Program-made: the position numbers and the translations under genes
Notes under the pieces: model-generated
Database searches by the model: none
What the model was told of the DNA's origin: nothing
The model's input: the letters and a program-made list of their open reading frames with translations, nothing else
Shown here: piece by piece, positions 44,542-52,817 of the stretch
How the letters are laid out: every line of letters starts with the position of its first letter
Numbering within the stretch: the stretch's first letter is position 1
Origin: Bradyrhizobium sp. AUGA SZCCT0158
GTDB lineage: Bacteria > Pseudomonadota > Alphaproteobacteria > Rhizobiales > Xanthobacteraceae
DNA: 64,000 nucleotides
Direction of reading: 5' to 3'
Assembly (NCBI RefSeq): GCF_018130065.1
Contig: NZ_JAFCME010000015.1
Location: forward strand, 62,001-126,000

Positions 44542-45831
44542 CTAGCGCACCGTCACCGGCGCGGGCAGCGGGGGCACCACGGTCGGCTGCATGCCGGGAA
44601 CCGGGGCGAGTTGCGCCTGAGTCGGCCCGCCCTGCGCGGTTGCAGGCGGCAAGCCTTGGGCAGGTGGCAAGCCTTGAGCAGGGGCCAAGCCCTGGGCAGG
44701 CGCGGCCGAGGCGGTCGCGGTTCCCGGCGGCGGGCCACCGGGCATCACGACAACGCGGGTGCCGACTTTGACGCGTTCGAACAGGTCGGACACGTCCTCG
44801 TTCAGCATGCCGATGCAACCCGACGAGACGAACTTGCCGATCGTCGAAGGCTGGTTGGTGCCGTGGATGCGGTAGACGGTCGTACCCAGATACATCGCGC
44901 GGGCACCCATCGGGTTGCCGGGGCCGCCGGCCATGAAGCGCGGCAGATAGGGCTGGCGTTCGATCATCTCGGACGGCGGATGCCAATCCGGCCACTCGGC
45001 CTTGCGGGTAACCTTCTGCACACCCGTCCAGGTGAAACCATCGCGGCCGACGCGGACGCCGTAGCGGATCGCGCGGCCGCCGCCGAGCACATAATAGAGG
45101 TAGGTGTTCGGCGTATCGACGACCAGCGTGCCGGCGGGCTCCTTGGTCGCGAACGAAACTTCCTGACGGCGCAGATGCGGCGGCAGCTGCGCGGGCGCGG
45201 CTTCCGGCTGTTCTTCGGGCGGCAGGGCTGACAGCACCAACGGCTTGCCGTCGGCGCCGACGGCCGGCTGCTGCGGTTGCACGGCGCCGGTGACGGCGGG
45301 TCCGCCGCCGACCGCTTCCGGCGGACGCATGCGGTCGTCACCCAGAACGCGACGATCATCACCACGATCCGAATAGATCACGGGTGGCGGACCGGCGGGC
45401 CGCCCGTAACGCGGATCATCTGGCGAAAGAATCGGGCCCGTAGGCATCGGCTGGCCGCGGTCCGAATAAACCGGCGCGCCGGCAGGACGACCGTAACGCG
45501 GATCATCCGGCGAAAGGACGGGGCCTGTGGGCATCGGCTGGCCGCGGTCCGAATAAACCGGGCGGCCGTAGCGGGGGTCGTTCGGCGACAGCACCGGACC
45601 AGGCGGCGGGAGCGCGGTCGAACTCTGGGCGTTCGGCGCGTCGTCGTCGTCATCGTCCAAGGCATCGAAATCCGGCGCGGGTCTGCGGCGTTCATCGACG
45701 CCATAACCACCGGGAACATACTGTCCGGCCTGGTAGCCTTGGCCCTGGTAGCCTTGGGCCTGGGCAAGCGAGGTTCCTGCCATTGCAGCAGCGATGGCAG
45801 CGCTGATCGTCAGAATACGGTTAATCATCAT
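44542..45831 (-). CDS. L,D-transpeptidase (YkuD) with repetitive N-terminal region
   Basis: A 429-residue exported protein starting at 45831 or the ATG just after it. The signal peptide ends at LAQAQ. Residues about 45-150 contain about three tandem copies of a unit of roughly 31 residues (LSPDDPRYGRP, VYSDRGQPMPTGP), then the YkuD core (about 220-375): PNTYLYYVLGGGRAIRYG, HGTNQPSTIG, SSGC. The C-terminus is Pro/Ala/Gln-rich (GLPPAQGLPPATAQGG). The catalytic His and Cys are intact. Its core is closely related to the gene at 2025, implying duplication; the N-terminal repeat is its special feature, perhaps a wall- or protein-binding linker. Confidence 0.93.
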   Translation of the reverse strand: MMINRILTISAAIAAAMAGTSLAQAQGYQGQGYQAGQYVPGGYGVDERRRPAPDFDALDDDDDDAPNAQSSTALPPPGPVLSPNDPRYGRPVYSDRGQPMPTGPVLSPDDPRYGRPAGAPVYSDRGQPMPTGPILSPDDPRYGRPAGPPPVIYSDRGDDRRVLGDDRMRPPEAVGGGPAVTGAVQPQQPAVGADGKPLVLSALPPEEQPEAAPAQLPPHLRRQEVSFATKEPAGTLVVDTPNTYLYYVLGGGRAIRYGVRVGRDGFTWTGVQKVTRKAEWPDWHPPSEMIERQPYLPRFMAGGPGNPMGARAMYLGTTVYRIHGTNQPSTIGKFVSSGCIGMLNEDVSDLFERVKVGTRVVVMPGGPPPGTATASAAPAQGLAPAQGLPPAQGLPPATAQGGPTQAQLAPVPGMQPTVVPPLPAPVTVR

Positions 45832-46166
45832 CGCTCTTGTATAGTCCCCAAGCCACACCGGACCGTTAACGGCAGATGACGGAAGATAGCGGCGCATTCA
45901 AGACAAATCCGTCAAATTCGGCCCAAATCGGTCATTTTGTGATGGACCGTGAACGCTGCGGCAAAGATGCCGCACGGCGCGAAAAACATCGTCTACCAGC
46001 CCCACGCCGCCATTGGCCGCCAATTTTGTAACAAACAGGTTCGAGGCGTTGAGATACTCTCGAATCGGCCTGATTCGCGGTGCGAATCCAGCCGCTTCCC
46101 AGTGGTCACCGCGTTCCCTTGGCATCAACAGCCCTGCATGTTCCCGGCAAGGCGGAACTCGCGTCC

Positions 46167-46970
46167 ATGCTCCCCGGTTTTCGCTTTCTGTTCGCCGCGA
46201 TCGTGCTGTCGATGTCGGTTCTGGTCTTTGGGCTGGGTGCGGCGGCGCTGCTGCGTGCCTCGCATGAGCAATTTGCCAGCATCCCGTCGCGGCGGCCGCC
46301 GCCCGAACCCGTATTTGTCAGGCAGAACGAACCGCCCCAGCCGACCCTGGCCCTGCTGCGCGTCGAGCCCGATGTCGCAGAGAAGGTGCCGGACAATGTG
46401 CCGGCGACCATCATCGAGACCGTGACCCCTTCCGCGCCAGCTCCGGAAGCGCCGCCGGCTGAACCGGAAAAGACGGCTGCGCTGAAGCTGGACGAACCCG
46501 TGAAGCTGAACGAGGCCGTGCCGGACGAGACGGTGAAAGCGGAAATCCCGGCGGCAGAAACAATACCGGCTGTTCAGGCTGCGCCGGCGGAGATGCCTGC
46601 CGCCGAGACTCCTGCTGCCGAGACGCCTGCGGCGAATGAGGAAGTGAAGCTCGCGGCGATCGCGGAAACGCCGCCGCCGGCAACATCAGCCGTATCGACC
46701 GAGCCTGCGCCGGTGGCGGAAGCGCCCTCCCTGGCAGACAACCTCGCCGCGATGAAGATCGCCACGCTGGGCGGTCCTTCCGTCGCTATCCAGGAAACGG
46801 CTTCGGTGAAACCGGCGGCCGCAAAATCAGAGCGCAGCGTCAACCGGAAGCGGGCGCAGCGCGCCAAAGAGCGCCGGCGCATCGCAGCGGCGCGACGCGC
46901 GCTGCAGGCGCGGCAACTGGCTCAGCAAGCGGCCGACCCGTTTGCGCAACTAACCTCGCGCAGCAGATAA
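46167..46970 (+). CDS. Membrane-anchored Ala/Pro/Glu-rich protein
   Basis: A 267-residue protein starting MLPGFRFLFAAIVLSMSVLV at 46167, after AAGGCGGAAC: one membrane segment (residues 5-27), then a long unstructured part rich in Ala, Pro and Glu with repeated AAETPA, and a basic helical end (NRKRAQRAKERRRIAAARRAL). Codon use is normal. No family is recognised. The shape suggests a periplasm-spanning or scaffold protein. Confidence 0.75.
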   Translation: MLPGFRFLFAAIVLSMSVLVFGLGAAALLRASHEQFASIPSRRPPPEPVFVRQNEPPQPTLALLRVEPDVAEKVPDNVPATIIETVTPSAPAPEAPPAEPEKTAALKLDEPVKLNEAVPDETVKAEIPAAETIPAVQAAPAEMPAAETPAAETPAANEEVKLAAIAETPPPATSAVSTEPAPVAEAPSLADNLAAMKIATLGGPSVAIQETASVKPAAAKSERSVNRKRAQRAKERRRIAAARRALQARQLAQQAADPFAQLTSRSR

Positions 46971-46985
46971 TAAAACGCGCACCGT

Positions 46986-47843
46986 TCAGGTCGGGCCGGT
47001 CGCAACCGGCGGCCCGCCCTGCACACCCCATTCGGTCCATGAGCCGTCATACAGCGCACTGCCGCGCACGCCGAGGCGATAAAGCGCCAGCGTCAGCACC
47101 AGCGCGGAGACGCCGGAACCGCAACTCGTCACGATCGGCGCGTCGAGCTTGACGCCGGCGCCGACAAAAACGGCGCGCAGCTCCTCGAGCGACTTCATCG
47201 CACCGGTCGAGGCATCGAACAGCTGGTTGTAGGGCACGCTGAGGCTGCCCGGAATATGACCCGAACGCAGGCCCGGCCGCGGCTCGGGCACCTTGCCCTG
47301 ATAACGTTCGTTGGCGCGCGCATCGAGCACCTGCTCGGTGCGGCTTTCAAGATTGTCGACCATCTGCTGGATATTGCGCGTGTACCGCGGATCGAACGTC
47401 GCCTTGAACGTCGCCGGCTTCGGCGTGACCTCACCGCTGTCAATCTTGCGGCCTTCGGCACGCCACTTCTTCAGGCCGCCATTCAGAATCCGGACGTTCT
47501 GGTGTCCGAACGACAGGAACATCCACCACACGCGGGGGGCTGCGACCCATCCGCCGGAATCGTACAGCACGACCGTATCGCCGTTGCCTATTCCAAGCCC
47601 GCCGACATCGCGGCCGAACTGCTCGGCGCTCGGGAACATATGCGGCAGCGGATTGGAATGATCGGACACCGCGTCGACGTCGAAGAACACCGCGCCCGGC
47701 AGGTGGGAGGCGAGATAGTCGTCCTTCGGCAGCGGCAGAATGCCCGGCATCTTGAACGACGCGTCGATGATCTTGATCTTGGGATCGTCGTAATGCGCGG
47801 CGAGCCAATCGGTGGAGACAAGCGGATCGTCGGTGGTGGTCAT
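46986..47843 (-). CDS. sseA: 3-mercaptopyruvate / thiosulfate sulfurtransferase
   Basis: A 285-residue protein of two rhodanese domains, starting MTTTDDPLVSTDWLAAHYDD at 47843 (GGAATCAAAC upstream). The first, inactive domain has LPGAVFFDVDAVSD; the second carries the active loop VTSCGSGVSA. The CGSGV(S/T)A loop favours 3-mercaptopyruvate over thiosulfate. The final YDGSWTEWGVQGGPPVATGP is the family's usual end. A single-domain rhodanese gene lies next to it. Confidence 0.93.
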   Translation of the reverse strand: MTTTDDPLVSTDWLAAHYDDPKIKIIDASFKMPGILPLPKDDYLASHLPGAVFFDVDAVSDHSNPLPHMFPSAEQFGRDVGGLGIGNGDTVVLYDSGGWVAAPRVWWMFLSFGHQNVRILNGGLKKWRAEGRKIDSGEVTPKPATFKATFDPRYTRNIQQMVDNLESRTEQVLDARANERYQGKVPEPRPGLRSGHIPGSLSVPYNQLFDASTGAMKSLEELRAVFVGAGVKLDAPIVTSCGSGVSALVLTLALYRLGVRGSALYDGSWTEWGVQGGPPVATGPT

Positions 47844-47878
47844 GTTTGATTCCAATTCTTCGGTAGTGGGGCCGTCGC

Positions 47879-47972
47879 CCTTCGAGGCGCGCAAGAGCGC
47901 GCACCTCAGGGTGACGGGAATCGAAATTCGTCATCCTGAGGTGCGAGCGCTTGCGAGCCTCGAAGGATGACA
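47879..47972. repeat. Palindromic repeat, CTTCGAGGCGCGC type
   Basis: CCCTTCGAGGCGCGCAAG / GCGCGCACCTCAGGGTGACG and a mirrored unit (CGTCATCCTGAGGTGCGAG / GAGCCTCGAAGGATGAC) form adjoining hairpins between the two rhodanese genes. Confidence 0.75.
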
Positions 47973-47980
47973 GCCGGCTG

Positions 47981-48394
47981 TCAGCCCTTCTTCTTCGGCT
48001 CCCACTTCTCGACCGGGCCGCCGGCGTCGCGCCAGGCGGCGAAACCGCCGGCCATGTGCGCGACCGGCTTCAGGCCCATGTCTTTCGCGGTCTTGGCCGC
48101 CAGCGCCGAACGCATGCCGCCGGCGCAGTGGAAGATGAATTTCTTGTCCTGTTGGAACACCGGCTTGGCGTAGGGGCTTTCCGGATCGATCCAGAATTCC
48201 AGCATGCCGCGCGTGCAGGAGAACGCACCGGGAATGCGGCCGTCGCGCTCGATCTCGCGAGGGTCGCGGATATCGACGATCACGACGTCGTCGCTGGCAG
48301 CCGCCTTGATCGAATCCACAGCGCTTAAGGTTTCGATCTCGGCATTGGCTTCGTCGATCAGGGATTTGATACCGCGGTGGATGGTCTGGGGCAT
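47981..48394 (-). CDS. Single-domain rhodanese
   Basis: A 137-residue protein starting MPQTIHRGIKSLIDEANAEI at 48394, chosen because AAGGTG lies 6 bases upstream; an ATG five codons earlier is possible. The active loop FHCAGGMRSALAA carries the catalytic Cys; DVVIVDIRDPREIERDGRIPGAF is the family start. It transfers sulfane sulfur or acts as a thiol-disulfide carrier. It is next to sseA and may share its substrate supply. Confidence 0.88.
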   Translation of the reverse strand: MPQTIHRGIKSLIDEANAEIETLSAVDSIKAAASDDVVIVDIRDPREIERDGRIPGAFSCTRGMLEFWIDPESPYAKPVFQQDKKFIFHCAGGMRSALAAKTAKDMGLKPVAHMAGGFAAWRDAGGPVEKWEPKKKG

Positions 48395-48433
48395 TGATTG
48401 CACCTTCATTGTTGTCCGCTGTTGTTTTGTTGC

Positions 48434-48524
48434 CGTCATTCCGGGGCGATGCGAAAGCATCGAACCCGGAATCTCTATCCAGTAAAACAACCTCGAGGTT
48501 CCGGCTTCGCCCCGGAACGACGGT
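48434..48524. repeat. Palindromic repeat, CGTCATTCCGGGGC type
   Basis: CGTCATTCCGGGGCGATGCG pairs in part with TTCGCCCCGGAACGACGG, with an inner CGAACCCGGAATC/GAGGTTCCGG. It lies between the rhodanese and VWA genes. Confidence 0.75.
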
Positions 48525-48530
48525 GAAAGC

Positions 48531-49706
48531 CTACCGCACCAATTCCTTCATCGCGCCTTCGAGGCCTTCGATCGTGATCGGGTACATCCGCTCCGAGAAC
48601 AGCCGGCGAATGATGGTGGTGGATTCCGAATAGTCCCAGTGCTTCTTCGCCACCGGATTGAGCCACACCGCGTGCGGATAGGTGCGAATGATGCGATCGA
48701 GCCAGACCGAACCGGCCTCCTCGTTGACGTGCTCGACCGAGCCGCCGGGGACCATGATTTCGTAAGGCGACATCGAGGCGTCGCCGACGAACACCACCTT
48801 GTAGTCGTGCGGGTACTTATGCAGCACGTCCCAGGTCGGGGTGCGGTCGGTGAAGCGCCGCTTGTTCTGCTTCCAGACGCCTTCATAAAGGCAGTTGTGG
48901 AAGTAGAAATATTCCATGTGCTTGAATTCGGTCTTCGCCGCCGAGAACAACTCCTCGACCTGCTCGATATGCGAATCCATGGACCCACCGATGTCGAAGA
49001 AGACCAATACCTTGACCGCGTTGCGCCGCTCGGGGCGCATATGCACGTCGAGATAGCCGTGGTTGGCGGTCTCCTTGATCGTGGTGTCGAGGTCGAGTTC
49101 GTCAGGCGCGCCGGTGCGGGCGAATTTGCGCAACCGCCGCAGCGCGATCTTGATGTTGCGGATGCCAAGCTCGACATTGCCGTCGAGATCCTTGAACTCG
49201 CGCTTGTCCCACACCTTCACGGCGCGGTTGTTGCGGTTCTTTTCCTGGCCGATCCGCACGCCTTCGGGATTGTAGCCGTGGGCGCCGAACGGCGAGGTGC
49301 CTGCCGTGCCGATCCACTTGCTGCCGCCCTGGTGGCGGCCTTTCTGTTCCTCTAGCCGCTTGCGAAGCGTCTCCATGAGCTTGTCCCAGCCCATCGCCTC
49401 GATCTGCTTCTTCTCTTCCTCGGTGAGGTATTTCTCCGCGAGCTTCTTCAGCCATTCGGCGGGAATGTCCGCCTTCTCCATGGCGTCGAGCAGGTTCTCC
49501 AGCCCCTTGAATACGGAACCGAACACGCGGTCGAACTTGTCGAGGTTGCGTTCGTCCTTCACCAAAGCGGCGCGGGAGAGGTAATAGAAATTCTCCACCG
49601 TCTGATCGGCGAGGTCGGCGTCGAGCGCCTCCATCAGCGTCAGATATTCGCGCAAGGTCACCGGGACCTGTGCGTCGCGCAGCGATGTGAAGAATTGCAA
49701 GAACAT
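48531..49706 (-). CDS. VWA domain protein of the CoxE-like type
   Basis: A 391-residue protein beginning MFLQFFTSLRDAQVPVTLRE, typical of VWA proteins paired with MoxR ATPases. The VWA part begins at about 230 (VKVLVFFDIGGSMDSHIEQV); its metal site reads D-I-G-G-S (238-242), with Gly where the usual DxSxS has the first Ser, so metal binding may be altered, as in the CoxE-like group. The N-terminal part is helical, with a charged stretch (EEQKGRHQGGSK). The MoxR partner is divergent at 50196. Confidence 0.92.
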   Translation of the reverse strand: MFLQFFTSLRDAQVPVTLREYLTLMEALDADLADQTVENFYYLSRAALVKDERNLDKFDRVFGSVFKGLENLLDAMEKADIPAEWLKKLAEKYLTEEEKKQIEAMGWDKLMETLRKRLEEQKGRHQGGSKWIGTAGTSPFGAHGYNPEGVRIGQEKNRNNRAVKVWDKREFKDLDGNVELGIRNIKIALRRLRKFARTGAPDELDLDTTIKETANHGYLDVHMRPERRNAVKVLVFFDIGGSMDSHIEQVEELFSAAKTEFKHMEYFYFHNCLYEGVWKQNKRRFTDRTPTWDVLHKYPHDYKVVFVGDASMSPYEIMVPGGSVEHVNEEAGSVWLDRIIRTYPHAVWLNPVAKKHWDYSESTTIIRRLFSERMYPITIEGLEGAMKELVR

Positions 49707-49854
49707 GCAATACAGATTGCCCGCCGCGCCGCTGACGTCAAGGGCTGGCGGATTCCCGACGGGGAAGGCCAGCGCATACCAGACAGGCCTAGACCGGGAG
49801 GGTTTTTCCTCTAGAATTGAGCCATAAAGGGCTTATTCCGGCAGGGGAAATTCA

Positions 49855-50097
49855 ATGGGGATCATAGCTGCGCTGATCATCGGCGCGATTGCGGGCTGGC
49901 TGGCCGGAAAGATCGTGCGCGGCGCGGGTTTTGGGCTGATCGGCAACATCGTGATCGGCATCATCGGCGCGCTTCTTGCGGGCTGGCTGTTGCCGCAACT
50001 GGGCGTCAACCTCGGCGGCGGCTGGATCCGCGAGATCATCAACGCCACCATCGGCGGCGTGATCATCCTGGTGATCCTCTCGCTGGTCAAACGCTGA
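49855..50097 (+). CDS. GlsB/YeaQ/YmgE-family membrane protein
   Basis: An 80-residue protein MGIIAALIIGAIAGWLAGKI with GFGLIGNIVIGIIGALLAGWLLPQLG and a C-terminal membrane segment (GGVIILVILSLVKR): three helices with glycine-rich turns, the typical stress-induced transglycosylase-associated family. GGGGAAATTCA precedes the ATG. It lies between the VWA and MoxR genes, perhaps as an independent stress gene. Confidence 0.94.
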   Translation: MGIIAALIIGAIAGWLAGKIVRGAGFGLIGNIVIGIIGALLAGWLLPQLGVNLGGGWIREIINATIGGVIILVILSLVKR

Positions 50098-50120
50098 CAG
50101 GCGCGCATCACCTTCAATCG

Positions 50121-50145
50121 CGACCGCCGAGCCGGCGGTCGTTTA
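50121..50145 (+). terminator. Terminator-like hairpin after the GlsB-type gene
   Basis: The stem CGACCGCCG / CGGCGGTCG around AGC is followed by TTTACTGTT. Confidence 0.6.
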
Positions 50146-50195
50146 CTGTTCAGGCCGCTAGCGGCGCAAGAACGAACAACAAGGCAAAAAGATAG

Positions 50196-51038
50196 ATGAA
50201 ATTTACCGGCACCAAGGACTACGTCGCCACCGAAGACCTCAAGGTCGCGGTCAACGCCTCGATCGTGCTCGAGCGCCCGCTGCTGATCAAGGGCGAGCCC
50301 GGTACCGGCAAGACCGTGCTGGCCGAGGAAGTCGCCAAGGCGCTCGGCGCGCCGCTGTTGACCTGGCACATCAAGTCCACCACCAAGGCGCAGCAGGGCC
50401 TCTACGAATATGACGCGGTATCGCGGCTGCGCGACAGCCAGCTCGGCGACAGCAGGGTCTCCGACATCTCCAACTACATCAAGCGCGGCAAGCTGTGGGA
50501 AGCCTTCACCCACGACAAGCGCCCGGTGCTGCTGATCGACGAAATCGACAAGGCCGACATCGAATTCCCCAACGACCTCCTGCTCGAACTCGATCGCATG
50601 GAGTTCTTCGTTTATGAGACCGGCGAGAACATCAAGGCGAGCCTGCGCCCGATCGTGATGATCACCTCGAACAACGAGAAGGAACTGCCGGACGCGTTCC
50701 TGCGCCGCTGCTTCTTCCACTACATCAAGTTCCCCGACGCCGACACCATGGGCCGGATCGTCGACGTGCACTTCCCCAACATCAAGAAACGCCTGGTCGA
50801 GGAAGCGCTGCGGATCTTCTTCGAGGTGCGCGAAGTGCCGGGCCTGAAGAAGAAGCCCTCGACGTCGGAGCTGCTGGACTGGCTCAAGCTGCTGCTCAAC
50901 GAGGACATCACCCCGGAAATGCTGCGGGAGCGCGATCCGCGCAAGCTGATCCCGCCGCTGCACGGCGCGCTCCTAAAGAACGAGCAGGACGTGCATCTGT
51001 TCGAACGACTGGCGTTCCTGAGCCGCCGCGAAGTGTAA
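50196..51038 (+). CDS. MoxR-family AAA+ ATPase
   Basis: A 280-residue ATPase: Walker A GEPGTGKT (33-40), Walker B VLLIDEIDKAD (111-121), sensor 1 MITSNNEKELPDAFLRRC and the C-terminal lid with LLLNEDITPEMLRERDPRKL. MoxR ATPases act as chaperones that load metals or mature enzymes, together with a VWA partner; here the partner is the VWA gene at 48531, separated and divergent. A strong hairpin follows at 51052. Confidence 0.95.
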   Translation: MKFTGTKDYVATEDLKVAVNASIVLERPLLIKGEPGTGKTVLAEEVAKALGAPLLTWHIKSTTKAQQGLYEYDAVSRLRDSQLGDSRVSDISNYIKRGKLWEAFTHDKRPVLLIDEIDKADIEFPNDLLLELDRMEFFVYETGENIKASLRPIVMITSNNEKELPDAFLRRCFFHYIKFPDADTMGRIVDVHFPNIKKRLVEEALRIFFEVREVPGLKKKPSTSELLDWLKLLLNEDITPEMLRERDPRKLIPPLHGALLKNEQDVHLFERLAFLSRREV

Positions 51039-51051
51039 TTCGCGAGACGAC

Positions 51052-51086
51052 AGCGCCAGAACCGGGGGTTCTGGCGCTTCGCTTTT
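51052..51086 (+). terminator. Terminator after the moxR-type gene
   Basis: The stem AGCGCCAGAACC / GGTTCTGGCGCT pairs fully around GGG and is followed by TCGCTTTT, 14 bases after the stop. Confidence 0.8.
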
Positions 51087-51122
51087 GAAACGACAAAATC
51101 AACGAAAAGAAGAACAGGGAAG

Positions 51123-52625
51123 ATGAACGTTCAAAGCCAGATTCACGCCGCCTCGCCCGGCCATACCGAGCATTTCGACGTCCTGATCGCGGGCGCCGGC
51201 ATCTCCGGCGTCGGCGCGGCCTACCACCTCACCACGCAATGTCCGGGCACCAGTTTCGTTGCCCTCGAAACCCAGAAGACGTTCGGCGGCACCTGGAGCA
51301 CGCACCGCTATCCGGGCATCCGCTCGGACAGCGACCTGCATACGTTCGGCTATCGCTTCAAGCCGTGGACCACGGCGCCGATCGCAAGCGCGGCTGAGAT
51401 CCTCAAATATATGGGCGATGTGATCGAGGAGAATGACCTCGCCCGCCATATCCGCTACCAGCACACCATCACTTCGGCGACCTGGTCGAGCGAACAGAAC
51501 CTCTGGACCATCGAGGCCACGCGGAGCGACACCGGCGAAAAGCTTCGCTTCACCACCAATTTCTTCTGGATGTGCCAGGGCTATTACCGCCACACCGAAG
51601 GCTACACACCAGAGTGGAAGGATATGGCCAGGTTCCAGGGCCAAATCGTCCATCCGCAGAAATGGCCTGAAGATCTCGACTACAAGAACAAGCGCGTCAT
51701 CGTGATCGGCTCCGGCGCCACGGCCGCAACGCTGATCCCGGCGCTGGCCAATGACGTCGCGCATGTCACCATGCTGCAGCGTTCGCCGACCTATTTCCGC
51801 ACCGGCCGCAACGCGATCGAAATCGCCGAGCAACTACGGCAGTTGCAGGTCGACGAGAAGTGGATCCACGAAATCACCCGCCGAAAGATCCTGTTCGATC
51901 AGGATGCATTCACCCGCAAGACCTTCGAGGAACCGGAAGCGGCGAAGAAGGATTTGTTGTCGGCGGTGGAAGCCTATCTCGGCAAGGACTACGACATTGC
52001 GACCCACTTCACGCCAAAATATCGGCCGTGGCGGCAGCGCATCGCCTTCATTCCCGATGGCGATTTGTTCCAGGGCATCAAGTCGGGCAAGGCTTCGGTC
52101 GTCACCGACGAGATCGAGTGCTTCACCGAGAAGGGCATCCTGCTGAAATCCGGCAAGGAGCTGGAAGCCGACATCATCGTGACCGCGACCGGCTTCAACC
52201 TCTCGGCCAATGGCGACATCGCATTCGCGGTCGATGGCAAGAAGCTGGATTTCGCCGATACCGTGACCTATCGCGGCATGATGTTCACCGGCGTGCCGAA
52301 CCTGGTCTGGGTGTTCGGCTATTTCCGCGCCAGCTGGACCCTGCGCGTCGATCTCGTCGCGGATTTCGTGTGCCGGTTGCTCAACCACATGAAGGACACC
52401 GGCGCGAAGAAAGTGGTGCCCCAGCTGCGGCCGGAAGACCACAACATGCCGCTATTGCCGTGGATCGATCCGGAAAATTTCAACCCCGGCTACATGATGC
52501 GCGGCATGCACTTGTTGCCCAAGCGCGGCGACAAGCCGGAGTGGCAGCACAACCAGGACTACTGGGCGGAGAAGGATGAATTTCCGGCCATCGACCTGAA
52601 GGACCACGTGTTCGTTTACGGTTGA
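51123..52625 (+). CDS. Flavin-containing Baeyer-Villiger-type monooxygenase
   Basis: A 500-residue protein with VLIAGAGISGVGAAYHL (FAD site), TFGGTWSTHRYPGIRSDSD and the BVMO fingerprint FQGQIVHPQKW (FxGx3Hx3W), plus a second Rossmann motif VIGSGATAATL for NADPH. This enzyme class inserts oxygen next to ketones or oxidises soft heteroatoms. The ATG at 51123 has GAACAGGGAAG before it. A strong terminator follows. It lies upstream of an aromatic demethylase-type cluster, but in its own transcript. Confidence 0.93.
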   Translation: MNVQSQIHAASPGHTEHFDVLIAGAGISGVGAAYHLTTQCPGTSFVALETQKTFGGTWSTHRYPGIRSDSDLHTFGYRFKPWTTAPIASAAEILKYMGDVIEENDLARHIRYQHTITSATWSSEQNLWTIEATRSDTGEKLRFTTNFFWMCQGYYRHTEGYTPEWKDMARFQGQIVHPQKWPEDLDYKNKRVIVIGSGATAATLIPALANDVAHVTMLQRSPTYFRTGRNAIEIAEQLRQLQVDEKWIHEITRRKILFDQDAFTRKTFEEPEAAKKDLLSAVEAYLGKDYDIATHFTPKYRPWRQRIAFIPDGDLFQGIKSGKASVVTDEIECFTEKGILLKSGKELEADIIVTATGFNLSANGDIAFAVDGKKLDFADTVTYRGMMFTGVPNLVWVFGYFRASWTLRVDLVADFVCRLLNHMKDTGAKKVVPQLRPEDHNMPLLPWIDPENFNPGYMMRGMHLLPKRGDKPEWQHNQDYWAEKDEFPAIDLKDHVFVYG

Positions 52626-52652
52626 CCAACCCGGATTGGGTTGAGGCTACTG

Positions 52653-52682
52653 AACCGCTCCCCGCTCGGGAGCGGTTTTTTA
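52653..52682 (+). terminator. Rho-independent terminator
   Basis: The stem AACCGCTCCC / GGGAGCGGTT is followed by a T-run, 28 bases after the BVMO stop. Confidence 0.92.
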
Positions 52683-52712
52683 TTACCTTTCTCAGAGCAA
52701 CTAAAGCCAATA

Positions 52713-52784
52713 CTGTATACCGGAATGGACATTTTTCAGCACAACTCATAAAATATCTCGACTTGCGGCCACTAATGTATACAG
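52713..52784. promoter_or_regulatory. Two GTATAC palindromes: probable GntR operators before the oxygenase gene
   Basis: ACTGTATACCG (core 52715-52720) and the perfect TGTATACA (52776-52783) lie within the 135-base space before the Rieske gene, 62 bases apart. FCD-type GntR regulators commonly bind such short palindromes centred on GTATAC, and the regulator gene is in the same operon. Confidence 0.6.
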
Positions 52785-52817
52785 ACTGCACTCAGGCCAT
52801 AGTATTGGAGTGCAGCC

